Source: Termitomyces sp. T153
Taxonomy: Eukaryota; Basidiomycota; Agaricomycetes; Agaricales; Lyophyllaceae
Length of the DNA: 64,000 nt
Assembly: GCA_018296165.2 (NCBI GenBank)
Contig: JACKQL020000008.1
Coordinates: 1,302,001-1,366,000 of the forward strand
Reading direction: 5' to 3'
Shown here piece after piece: positions 34,901-44,898 of this stretch; the first letter of the stretch is position 1; every line of letters starts with the position of its first letter. A program made the position numbers and the translations under genes. Below the pieces are notes generated by a model, which was not told where the DNA came from, ran no database searches, and saw nothing but the letters and a program-made list of their open reading frames with translations.

Positions 34901-35182
34901 TGCTGACATCCAGACTTAACCTTACTTCATTCAATTTCTCAGTATTTCTTTTTTATTACAATTCAATGCTGAGATATTATATACAAACTAATCATATATC
35001 TATATTATATTGTCAAGAAATCACGAAAGTCCACTGGTCTATATTGAAAAGTGAAAGATTATAAAAGTTAGTACTAACAAAGTAAATTCATAAACTGTCA
35101 CACTTACATTTGTAAAGCATTGAGAATATCTATACTACACTGTCAACTCATATACATTAGGTGCTGAAATTCACAGAGGTTA

Positions 35183-35475
35183 TGTAAGGGTGACCTCTGG
35201 AGGCTGTGGCTCAATCACACAGCTGGCAAAGGGAAATCCAAAGTCTATTCAGTACTGTACAGTGTCTACTGAAATAACTACTCACCTGGCAAAGGGAAAT
35301 ACAAAGAGAACAAGTCTGAGGATTCCCTAGGCGAGGTGTGATGCTTCAGAGGCTTCAGAAGCGTGAGAAACAACTGTACAGTATGACAGAGAAAAAAGAC
35401 ACAAATGATGTGTCAGCAATTGGTCAGCAGTTACATAAGCCAGTGGCAGTGTCAAAGGGCCACACTTGTCTGAAT
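35183..35475. repeat. about 294-bp direct repeat, right copy
   Basis: Starts TGTAAGGGTGACCTCTGGAG and ends CACACTTGTCTGAAT, parallel to 34225-34518. Beyond it the sequence passes into what appears to be the 3' LTR of element E. Confidence 0.75.
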
Positions 35476-35622
35476 TATTGACAGAGAACTGGTGCAGCCT
35501 GAAGGCTGAAACTAGGACCGATAGATAGGAAAAAGGAAGGAGAATAAAGGAAAACTATAACGGAGCAAATCTGACAGGAACTGGAGGAGGAGAAGGGGAA
35601 ACAAGTGAGACATCCCCTGACA
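35476..35622 (-). mobile_element. probable 3' LTR of element E (partial)
   Basis: On the minus strand the sequence after the polypurine tract AGAGGGGGGGTGA (35635-35623) starts TGTCAGGGGATGTCTCAC, the layout of a 3' LTR. Its far end could not be fixed, because no second LTR copy of this element is in the window. Confidence 0.5.
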
Positions 35623-35739
35623 TCACCCCCCCTCTAGGATGCGGCGCCTCGATGCACTGGGTAGAAGAAGTCACAAATTGCCTGGTCAGCTGGTGAAATA
35701 GAGTAGATGCCTCAAATTGCTTTGGGGGCATTGGGATGC

Positions 35740-35900
35740 CTACAGTAGAAGTCCTGGACCAAGCCTGGTGCATGAACATTAGACTGTGGTTCCCAAGAGA
35801 TGTTCTCAATGCCATATCCCTTCCATTTCACCTTGAACTGCAATTTCCCTCAGAATACCCTGCTGTCCAAGATTTCCTCCACCTCATATTCTTCCTCATC
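35740..35900 (-). pseudogene. Element E chromodomain
   Basis: Minus strand: [12 protein letters not shown], stop, GKLQFKVKWKGYGIENISWE, then NVHAPGLVQDFYCRH. The aromatic-cage pattern (Y..E.IL...W..G......WEP) is that of chromodomains at the end of chromovirus pol. The single stop reads TGA where related domains have arginine. Confidence 0.85.
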
Positions 35901-36026
35901 ATTGACCAGGACTGGTGGTGGGGGTGGCTTAGGGCGACGGCCTGGGATTGGATCCTCTGGAGCTGGAAACAACTTGACCACATTGAAGACTGGATGCAGT
36001 TGGCGCAGGCCTGCTGGGAGTTTAAG

Positions 36027-37052
36027 TCAGTATGCCAAAGGCCCTACCTTCTTCTCCACTATGAAGGGGCCCAGATGACAATGTGACAGCTTCGGGGATG
36101 GCCTTGTTGTCTTAATGTCTGAGCTGTCCAAGTACACATGGTCCCCGGGCTTGTAAACTGGCGCAGGTGTCTGTCTGCAATCATAGTACCGTGCCATGTC
36201 TTCCTTGGCCTTCACCAATGCAGCTTTTGCCTCCTCCTGTGCCCTTCTCATCTGGTTCACAAACTCATTGACAGAATCATTCTCTGAAGGGCGTGCCCGA
36301 GGTTCAAATCCCATGTGAGGATGCCTGCCAGTGTCCAGGAAGAATGGAGTCATCTGTGTGGAAGAGTGAACATGGTTATTGTATTGGAATTCTGCATCTG
36401 GCAGCAGCTCATCCCAGTCATCCTGCCTCTCATTACAAAACAGGCAGAGATACTGTTTCAGTTCCTGGTTAACGTGTTCTGTCTGCCCATCTGACTGAGG
36501 GTGATAGGCCATGGTGGTATGGAGCTTTATGCCTAGCAGGTGATACAGTTCTCCAGTGAATTTGAATTCTGCCACAAACTGGGGGCCCTGGTCTGAGACA
36601 TACCCATAGGACAGACCATGAAGTTTCCAGACATTCTTCAGATACAGGCTGGCTGCTCCCAAGGCAGAGCATGTGGTGTGGGTAGGTACGAAGTGAGCCC
36701 ATTTGCCATAGAGGTCCACCATCACCATCACAGCATCATACCCATGAGCATCTGGGAGTTCCACAATGAAATCCACTGATGCAACACTCCAGGGAGCAGC
36801 TGGAATAGGAAGTGGGTGGAGCTGGCCCATGGGTGCTTGGTGGCAAGGTTTGGTGTGGAGACAGAGGTCACAGGTGCTAGTGTAGGTGCCTACATATTGG
36901 GAGATCTGTGGCCACCAATAGTTCCAGGATACCAGCTCTAGTGTCTTCCACCTTCCAGGATGTTCAGCCACTCGAGAGTCATGATGTTGTTCTACAATGT
37001 GCCGACAAAGTTCTGGAATGTTAGGCACATAAATATATTCTCTGAAGGTCAA
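36027..37052 (-). pseudogene. Element E integrase
   Basis: Open for 341 codons. The HHCC zinc site is visible (HIVEQHHDSRVAEH, then CDLCLHTKPC). The catalytic DDE set is complete: VDFIVELPDAHGYD, YVSDQGPQFVAEF and HPQSDGQTEHVNQELKQYL. The GPF/Y-like module follows as KLSHCHLGPFIVEKKVG. This is the best preserved enzyme domain in the window's retroelements, but it is part of a broken polyprotein, so it is not expected to act. Confidence 0.88.
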
Positions 37053-37175
37053 AAGCCCATCCTAAAGACTCTACTCATCAGCATGCACTGACTTGACTCC
37101 ACTTGCCTATAGAGCTTGTAGAGCCTATGCAGCCTGGGCAACTGCATCATCCTGTGCACCCTCCCAGTTCCCTTG

Positions 37176-37702
37176 TCAGATGTCCCTAAGGATGTTTGCC
37201 TCATCTCCCTGAGCCACAATCCCTTCTAGTGCACAGATGGCAAAGAGCTCTGGCTTGAGAAGGACAATGTTGTCATTATCTCCTGCTCCAGTACTATGGT
37301 CAGCCCACCTGGACAGTGCATCTGGTTTGCCCATGCTCCATCTTAGTTTGTGGTGCAATGAGAAGTCAAAGTTGGCCAGATACAGAGACCACCAAGCTTG
37401 ACATCTATTGAGTTTCTTACCAGAATGGAAGTACTTCAGGTTCTTGTGGTCTGTCCAGACTTCAAACTTATGCCATGCACCCTCAAGGAAATACCACCAT
37501 TCTTCAAAGGACCAAATAATTGCCAGCATCTCCTTGTCATGGATCTTATAGTTCTGTTCCACCACATTAAGGCTCTTGGAGTAGAAGGCTACTAGATGCC
37601 ATTTGCCATCCTCTTTTGACTGCTAGAAGAGGACTGCCCCTATAGCAAAGTCTGAGCTATCTGCTTCCACATGGAATGGAGAGTCATCATTGGGGAACAG
37701 AA
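37176..37702 (-). pseudogene. Element E RNase H
   Basis: Minus strand: FHVEADSSDFAIGAVLFQQ (first catalytic Asp), AFYSKSLNVVEQNYKIHDKE, MLAIIWSFEEWWYFLEGA and FEVWTDHKNLKYF. These are standard gypsy RNase H landmarks. The upstream link to RT is separated by the A7 insertion at 37703-38710. Confidence 0.85.
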
Positions 37703-37707
37703 GGACT

Positions 37708-38705
37708 TGTCACGACCCGCTCCCTAGATCCTAGACACTGCCCCCAACCCCTCCCGATTTCCCGCCTAACTCCCCAGAACCCCACCCACACTTTTGACGC
37801 CCACACTGGGCAACTCCGACGCTTCTCTGGCAAACCCCGACGGCAACTCCCTATCTGTAGCCATCAACACCCCCTTGAGACCTTCCCCCACCGTTCCTGG
37901 CCACGTCATAAGTCCCCAACCCCCTACCCTAGTTCACCCGACCCGTCCCGGAGTGCCACAACGTCCCCAGAGCGGCCGCGCCCCCAACTGATCCCATCAG
38001 AATACCGCCGCGGCCCGACCTTGGATTGTACCCGACACCCGTCGACTCAGCACAGCTCCGTCGACCCCCGCCATCATATCCGCCGCTCTCGGAGGCACCC
38101 AGTAGTCAGTATATAAGTCATAGAATAACTCCTCGAACCTTAGTCTTGATATTACATTTTACCGGTTTCCTATGTTTCGTCTCTCGTCTCGTCTGTATTT
38201 CTGTTTCTAGGTTTCGAATCTATCTTTTCTCAGTTTCGTCTCGTCTCCGTCTCGTCTCGACTGTACATATTTCCTTTGTTCCTCTGAAGTTCCCTTGCTC
38301 CCTACGTCAGTACGAACTCCGCGCACGCGCCACGACCTGAACATTCTTAACGACAACTCTGGACCTCGCTACCCACTCGGCCCCAGAACCCACCAAGCCC
38401 CAGTAATCCCCTGTCCAACCCGACCCCGCCCCCCAACAGCCGAGAAGCCTCCGCCTACCCCGCAATCCCCTTGTGCGCCCACTAACTAGCTCTGACACCC
38501 GCCCTGGGTCAGTGACCAGTACCTCCGGTCTTAGACCCCTCTGAATCACTCAGGACTTACTTGGGCCGCTACCCCTAGGGACCCCTCGCAAGCTTTCCCC
38601 ACCTCCGCTCCAACTCCGGGCGCCTGGTTATAAACGCAGGACATTGCGTCCGCCTAGTAAGGACTCGCCAGTGTACTGAGCCCCCGTCGTCAGCGGAACC
38701 TGACA
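37708..38705 (+). mobile_element. A-family solo LTR (copy A7), young, inside element E
   Basis: 998 bp, TGTCACGACCCGCTCC start, CGGAACCTGACA end, perfect TSD GGACT at 37703-37707 and 38706-38710. Rich in CG dinucleotides while the flanking pol is nearly devoid of them. TATA region AGTATATAAGTCATAG near 38108. Opposite in orientation to its host. Confidence 0.95.
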
Positions 38706-38710
38706 GGACT

Positions 38711-39660
38711 GGCTCTAAGGTCATAGCTTGCTTGAGAGCATCAAAGGCAGCCTGCTGTGAGGGCTCCCTCTGCCATGCAGTATCTTTAACTGTGAGGTCA
38801 AAGAGGGGACATGCATGGTGGGAGAAATCCTGTATGAACCTTCAATAGAAATTAACAAACCCAAGAAAGGCCTGAACTTCCTTCTTGTTCCTTGGCTCAG
38901 GCCACTCTACTACTCCTGCCACTTTAATAGGGTCCATCTTGGCTGTTCCATGCAAAATGATCAAACCCAGGTACTCCACTTTAGTCTGTTCAAATTCACA
39001 CTTCTCAGGCTTTGAATAGAGCTGGTGTTGGTGGAGGCATTCCAAGACCATGCATGTGACCCAGCAATGCTCCTCCTGAGTTCTTGTGTAGATGAGGATA
39101 TCGTCAAGATACACACAGACAACACCTTCTGCAATCAGATCATGGAAAATGTCATTCATCATAGTCTGGAAGGTGGCTGGGCTATTGGTGAGACCAAAGA
39201 ACATTACTAGAGGTTCAAAAAGTCCATGATTAGTTTGGAATGCTGCCTTCCACTCATTCCCTTCTTTGATGCGTACATTGTTGTAGCCCTAGCGGACATC
39301 CAACTTAGTGAAATAGCATGCACCTCAAAGGTTGTTGACAAGTTCTGAGATGAGTGGCAAAGGATAATGGTTCTTCACTATCATTGCATTCAGAACATGA
39401 TAATCCTGAATCAGACAAAGAGACTCATCCTTCTTCTTGATAAAGAAGACTGGGGAGGCCATTGGAGACTTGGAGGGTCATATTTGTCCTGAGTTGAGAT
39501 TCTCCTGCAGGAAAGCATCCAGCTTGTCCTGTTCATGGGGCATGAGTGGATAGACCTTGCAGCTGGAGGGCTCTGCATCTGGTATCAGCTCAATTGCATG
39601 ATCCCACTGCTTGTGCTCTGGAAGTGAATCAAAGGAGGCCTTGGAGAATACATCCTCAAA
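38711..39660 (-). pseudogene. Element E reverse transcriptase
   Basis: Minus strand shows the RT fingers and palm: [63 protein letters not shown] and VCVYLDDILIYTRTQEEH. Then come the thumb EKCEFEQTKVEYLGLII and FLGFVNFYWRFIQDFS. The YLDD catalytic box is intact. Two stops replace probable arginines (after SGQI and after LDVR). Confidence 0.88.
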
Positions 39661-40339
39661 GTTGTGGAGGTGATTGGGAACAGTGCTTTGCAAAGGCTTG
39701 GGCTGTGAATTTGCCACAAATGCCTCAGCCAGATGCTGAGGAAAAGTCATCTGACTGGCCCAAATCTCTGCCACTGTAAGAGGGGGGCAGAGGGTTGTAG
39801 CATAGATCCAATCACCCACCTCTATGGTCTTATCTGGGAACTCTGCATCTAGAGTATGGGTCCATTCACCTTCACCTTCCTCCTCCTCTGGAGATTCACA
39901 CCCAACACTCCAGACATCCTTGTAGAGGGCCTTTTTATGAGGGAATGCCAGAAGGGGGGGACTCAAGAGGTCAAGATCAGCATAAGGGAGATGCCCAGTG
40001 CAACAGGCATGCACAGTAGCATGCTCACAAACCTTGGCTCTCTGCTCCTTACAGGCTTCCTCTGCACATGTAATGTAGTGACGTGGGCAATGACTCATCT
40101 TCACCTCACCCTTAGTCCAGTCAATCTCTGGGTTGTGTTCACATAGCCAGGTGAGCTCCAAGATCATGTCTTGCTTTCCCAAACTAGTGACAGCAAAATT
40201 GGCTTGCTCTGAGTGGTCTTGGTAGCAGAGGACCAGGTCCACCACAGAGCAAATAGAGCCAGCTTCATTGAGTGTGCCATTAGCATTGTATACAGGGATA
40301 GGATGAGAAAGGGGGCAAGTGGTCAGGTGGTGTCATTGC

Positions 40340-40770
40340 ACATAGTCAGTGTCAAGAAAGAGGCCTGTTGCACTACTGTCAAGGAGGGCAACCACACTTC
40401 AGATCTGCTGGGTGTCCATTGTCTCAATTTTCACCTATAGCTTCAGGGAGTTGGTAGAAAGGGTGGAAGCAACAACATAAAAAGGGGGGAGGCAGTGTTC
40501 CCATGCAGGGATCCAAAGGTGTGGGCTGGGGAGTGTGTTTCTAGCTGTAGCTGAGACTTTAGCTGGAAGGGAAGTTTTTGCATCATGCTTTAATGAGTGC
40601 TTATGCAAATCAAAGTTGTTGGGCAAATTCTGGACAGGGTTGTGGTGAGCAGATGAGGGTGCATGGGGTAGCTTGGTGGCAGGGCCAGTGGGGGTTTTGC
40701 AAGGAGTGGTTGGAATGGGGTGGTTGAGGACCATGACTGCAGAGTTGAAGGCAGTTTTGAGCACATCTTT
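40340..40770 (-). pseudogene. Element E protease/gag remnant
   Basis: The minus strand near 40390 reads ALLDSSATGLFLD, the retropepsin active-site region (normally DSGATG, here DSSATG). Upstream, 40764-40435 encodes a proline/asparagine-rich stretch with no CCHC knuckle, so most of gag is missing or too decayed to see. Confidence 0.6.
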
Positions 40771-41023
40771 TTGGGAAAGTGGGGGTGATCAAAGGCAGGA
40801 AGAGAAAATTCCTTTCAGCAAGAAAGAAAATATTTTTGTCAGAAAATTTAGCATAATTGGGCAATGACAACCCTCAGAAGCATAGGCCTGACTGAGGGTA
40901 GTTAGTAAAATAATGTGGGGGAGGTGATATACCTGTCTCATACTGTGAGACAGGACAAACCACTATAGCTAAAAAGATTCCCAAAGATATCAAATATAAA
41001 AGCTGAAAAATGTAAGCTTTTTT

Positions 41024-41090
41024 CATAATGTTAGGCCCCTTTGACTTCTGGTTGTTTAGTTGTTTGGCCTGATATCCATGGATGCCAGGC
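41024..41090 (+). repeat. inverted repeat, left arm
   Basis: CATAATGTTAGGCCCCTTTG, then ACTTCTGGTTG and GGCCTGATATC, about 67 bp. It is the reverse complement of 42554-42620 with a handful of differences. The A8 solo LTR lies between the arms. Confidence 0.8.
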
Positions 41091-41215
41091 TAGCTGGAGA
41101 ATGTGAATCTATGCCACTTCAAAGCCCAATGTATTGGGGACACATCAATCCCATGTGTTTTGAAGCAAGTCTTAAAGCTTGGATAGGAGTAAGTCAGGCT
41201 GTTTCTCAATACAAC

Positions 41216-42231
41216 TGTCATGACCCAATCTCTGACCTCTGGGCCTCTCCCTCTTCAAACCCACCTCTCTGGCATATCCACCAATGCCTCCTTGACCTGC
41301 CCCACCTTTATTCACCCACAGCACCTGCCCCAGCTAACTCTGACACTTCCCCAGCAAACTCTGACAGCTCCCTGGCAAACCCTGACATGTTTCCTGCAGG
41401 CCTCATTGCTTCCTCTTCTCCTCCCAAGCCCCTGGACCCCTCCAACACTGTTTCTGATCCTGGCATATGTCACCAGCTTGTCACCACAACTTACCTGACC
41501 AGTCCAGAACATCACAACAACCCTGGGGCAGCCTGCATTCTCACCAGATCCCATCAGTATATCACCACAGCCTGCCAAACTGATCAGAACCAACACTTGT
41601 CAGCTCTGCATGGCTCTGATGAGCCCTGCCACCAGACCTGTTGTCCCTGGAGGAGGTCCAGTAGCTAGTATATAAGTCATAGAGTAGCATTCATTACACT
41701 AGTCTTGATATTACCTGTGGCTACTTGTTCCCTGTTACATTTGTCTCTGTTACATTTCCCAGTCTTGTCTCTATTTCCATCTCTAGTCTTGTGTTCTCTC
41801 TCAATCTATTTCATTCTTGTCTCTGTCTTGTCTTGACTCCATCTTGTCTTGCCTGCCTCTATTTCCTTTATCATTGCCTGAGTCCCTTTCAACTCTAAAC
41901 TCTATTACAAACTCTGATCATACTTTGATGACCTCATACATTCATAATTAACTCTGGACCTTGCCCTATGCTCAGTCTCAGAATGCATCAATATTAATTG
42001 ATCCCCCATCAATCTCTGGCTCTGCTCCCATCACTTGCATGGCCTCCACTTGCTCCACACCTTCTGTATTTGCCTCTGTATTTGTACCTGAGTCTTCCCC
42101 CAGCCTGACCCTCACAAGTACCTGAAAACCAGACCTCCTCAGAGTGCTGGATTATAAACACAGGACATTGCATCTGCCTAGTAAGGACTCACCCAGTTAA
42201 GCTGAGCCCCCATGGACAGCAGAACCTGACA
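41216..42231 (+). mobile_element. A-family solo LTR (copy A8), old
   Basis: TGTCATGACCCAATCTC start, AGAACCTGACA end, 1,016 bp, perfect TSD ACAAC at 41211-41215 and 42232-42236. TATA region AGTATATAAGTCATAGAG near 41668. CG-depleted like its surroundings. Confidence 0.93.
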
Positions 42232-42553
42232 ACAACTCTCCAGAAACTGTTGTATAAGTTAGTTGCATTGGCCTTTACTGACATCTAGTGTACTTACACA
42301 TACTTCAAAACCATTGAGTATCCAAGTTCATCCATCAACTGTTTTTTTCAGAGCTACATCACTGTTTCAATTATATGTTGTCTTGACACATTTGATGGCC
42401 CAGATGCTAACACCAGTAATTTCCTGGATTACATTGTCTTTATACTTCTTGACAAGTGCAAGTTGTAAAATCAGTCTCTTCAGTTTGATTTATTTGTGAT
42501 GCCTCATAAAGGCAAAGTAAGATGTTGATTTACACCATTCTTCAGCAAGCCTG

Positions 42554-42620
42554 GCATCCACAGATATCAGGCCAAATAACTAACCAACCAGAAGTCAAAG
42601 GGGCCTAACATTATGAAAAT
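42554..42620 (-). repeat. inverted repeat, right arm
   Basis: Reverse complement of 41024-41090 (TGGCATCCACAGATATCAGG, then AGTCAAAGGGGCCTAACATT). Without A8 the arms would be about 450 bp apart, a foldback geometry. Confidence 0.8.
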
Positions 42621-42785
42621 GGCTGTGATTCCAAAAACTGTAGGCAAGGGAACATACCCAGCATAGACACCAAAGAGCTCAGAACATACACTAAAAATGC
42701 TGCCAGCAGAGCTGTGGACACTGAAACCAAAGGAACTGAGGTCAATCACATGCTGATTGCCAATCAATGGTTGTGCTCAGCACAC

Positions 42786-43018
42786 TATCTTAGGCTTATG
42801 AGTTCCTAGTTGTTTCAGATTTTTAGTCAATAATACTGTTGAACCCATTCAATAGTGCAAGACCATCTCAAGCTAACAAATCAATCATTCAAAAATTATA
42901 TACTATCTTTCACAGTCTACATGAGCTTGCATATAACTAAGCCTCCAAACTACTGTGAAAACAAAGTTTGATTGGTTGATCTGATCAATTGACAACATCA
43001 AACCTACATTTCTCATCA
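42786..43018 (-). mobile_element. D-family LTR-like segment (copy D2)
   Basis: On the minus strand it starts TGATGAGAAATGTAGG and follows D1 (23686 onward) through TTGTCAATTGATCAGATCAA, CAAACTTTGTTTTCACAG and TAAGCCTAAGATAG, then diverges. Probably a truncated or older relative of D1. Confidence 0.65.
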
Positions 43019-43201
43019 CCATCACTGTCCAGACACTCATGGTGGTCATTACACTACCACCAGTGCTGGCTTAATTCAGTTTCACACCATCACATGCACA
43101 CATGCTCTGGTTATCTTTACATTACCATTTACCTCATATCATTTCATCATATCATAGTATGTATGGCTGTACAGCTACAATCACCTCCATTTGTTGATGC
43201 T

Positions 43202-43326
43202 CTCTGAATACAGTCTCACCTATACTCTCTGAATACAGTCTTGCCTATACTCTCTGAATACAGTCTTGCCTATACTCCCTGAATACACTCTCACCTATAC
43301 TCTCTGAGTACACTCCTGCCTACTCA
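43202..43326. repeat. 25-bp tandem array, five units
   Basis: CTCTGAATACAGTCTTGCCTATACT repeated about five times with small changes, at the right edge of the transposon-rich block. Confidence 0.88.
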
Positions 43327-43882
43327 TTCCTCAGACTTCACATCTCACACTATATATCTGTGTCATATTCTATGTACCAAGGTGCCTTTACCTACCATCT
43401 TCATCATCATTTTTGTGCTCTCACTCTTCTTCCTTTTCCTGCTATCTGGGGATGGATTGTGTATTTGTGTAGAATATGAAGGAAGAAAGAGAAAAAGAAT
43501 ACATCATATCTTAAAAGTCCTTCTACTTAGTATGATGAATCAGTATTGTAAAGAACTTGGAGGCATAAGTATGTGATGTGTCTAAAATTGAGAAGCTAGG
43601 TCAAAAGTATAACTTGCTTCATTATACTTCTGCCACTGTTGGTACATTATTTTCCAACGTGTTAGTGGGGATAACCAACTCAACCCATGGCATGTATCCT
43701 GTAGGTTGTCGGGGTCATAAGCCACCAATGAATTTGTTTCAAGGACTGGTTATAGTAAAAAAGTTCCTCAGTACTAATTGAACCATTCCAAAGCTTCATG
43801 TGAAACAGATGAATAAGTAGCTGGCTATGTCATTTGTGTGTTTTGTAGTGTCAGCAAAAGAAAGTTGAGTAAGAAACCCGCG
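43327..43882. other. spacer, no gene recognised
   Basis: CG-poor and AT-rich DNA with a low-complexity CTTCATCATC stretch. It forms the transition to gene-bearing DNA on the right. No supported gene. Confidence 0.45.
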
Positions 43883-43976
43883 TGAGTCGACCCAGGCTCG
43901 AACTGAGGACCTTCTGTGAACAAGGAAATGAAGATCTATGTAAGACAGATGCGATAACCAACTACGCCACCGACCC
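43883..43976 (-). tRNA. tRNA-Val (anticodon UAC) with 20-nt intron
   Basis: Minus strand. Acceptor stem GGGTCGG (43976-43970) pairs with TCGACTC (43890-43884) using wobble pairs. The A box is TGGCGTAGTTGG and the D stem GCG/CGC. The anticodon stem is TCTGT/ACAGA, with loop C-T-TAC-A before a 20-nt intron (43938-43919) in the canonical place after position 37. Variable loop AGGTC and T arm CTCAG-TTCGAGC-CTGGG complete the fold. Discriminator A. Every helix forms, so it is probably functional. Confidence 0.88.
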
Positions 43977-44800
43977 ATGTTTAAAGTGCTGTAAAAATAA
44001 ATACATCTCCTACAAAAAGTGTCGAGGTCCGATTACTTACCCAAAGGGGAAAAAATATCAATATTGGGTTGATCAAAGTTAATCGGGGGACCATCTGTGC
44101 GTAATCACTGAACGCTAAACATCTATGTTTGACCTGAGATCGGCGATAGCCAGCTACATAGGGCCATTGACCCCTCTGCTCCTCTTTTTCCCTTCACCAG
44201 CAGGACTCTCAATGCCCAAACTTGAGTGAAAGGCTATACACAATGAAAGAATGCTTCAACGCTGACCCGGTCCTCGCTAGCGTGTTGATGATCTATATAG
44301 AAACCAGAGAAATGCTATCTTGCCAATTTGACGCCACAGTCGGTCAATGTTTCACGCCGACATTAGGAAACATAATTCCTTCCGTCAGTTTGGATCGACA
44401 ATGTCCTCACTTGTGTCCAGTAACATGGTTCTCTTACATGTGTATAAGACTGCAAAAGGGATTGCTTGTGGAATGAAGGCTTCTCCAGATGAGATGGTAC
44501 TGTGAACTCGGAGCTGACCGTGACCGAATTAATCATCAGATGTAAATTTGTAAATGCGGTTGACGCCACAACTCTGAGTCTAAGCCTAAAATAAGAACTC
44601 CAATTCTAGCTGTGTGTTTTATATTGCGGAAATATGTCACGGCTGATTTACGCATGTGGGCATGGGTATACTGCCTAGGTTGTAGCGTCATCAAATGATG
44701 GGCAAGATCAATCTCTTTGGTCAATGTTCATTGATGGTTTTAGTCAACACTTCCTCCCGACTTTCACGAGTCACTAAAAAAACAAGAACTTAGTGATGCA

Positions 44801-44898
44801 CGAGTCGACCCAGGTTCACATTGAGGACCTTCTGTGCACGCGAAACATTGCGAATATCAATGTTAGACAGATGCGATAACTAACTACGCCGTCGGCCC
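44801..44898 (-). pseudogene. tRNA-Val (anticodon AAC) pseudogene with intron
   Basis: Second tRNA-Val-like sequence about 0.9 kb away: GGGCCGA...TCGACTC acceptor, anticodon stem TCTGT/ACAGA, loop C-T-AAC-A and an intron of about 25 nt. The T loop reads TGTGAAC instead of TTCGANN, one T-stem pair is lost, position 8 is C instead of T and the discriminator is G. The B box is therefore broken, so transcription and function are doubtful. Confidence 0.65.

Larger units (their letters stand above)
35623..40770 (-). mobile_element. Element E: second Ty3/gypsy chromovirus, 5'-truncated and split by LTR A7
   Basis: Minus-strand pol runs from a gag/protease remnant (40764-40340), through RT (about 39660-38720), RNase H (37700-37176) and integrase (37052-36027), to a chromodomain (about 35900-35740). 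The A7 solo LTR at 37708-38705 interrupts it between RT and RNase H. Motifs are far better preserved than in element B, but stops occur at positions where arginine CGA would be expected (for example LDVR*GYNN, SGQI*PSKSP, RVF*GKLQF). No 5' LTR was found to the right. Confidence 0.88.

Noticed and set aside
36469..36702. 77-codon minus-strand ORF
   Set aside because: Overlaps the element E integrase in another frame; shadow ORF.
1..43300. RIP as the cause of the CG loss
   Set aside because: Without counting dinucleotide contexts I cannot separate RIP from methyl-CG deamination; the visible R-to-stop (CGA to TGA) changes fit the latter, so RIP is not asserted.
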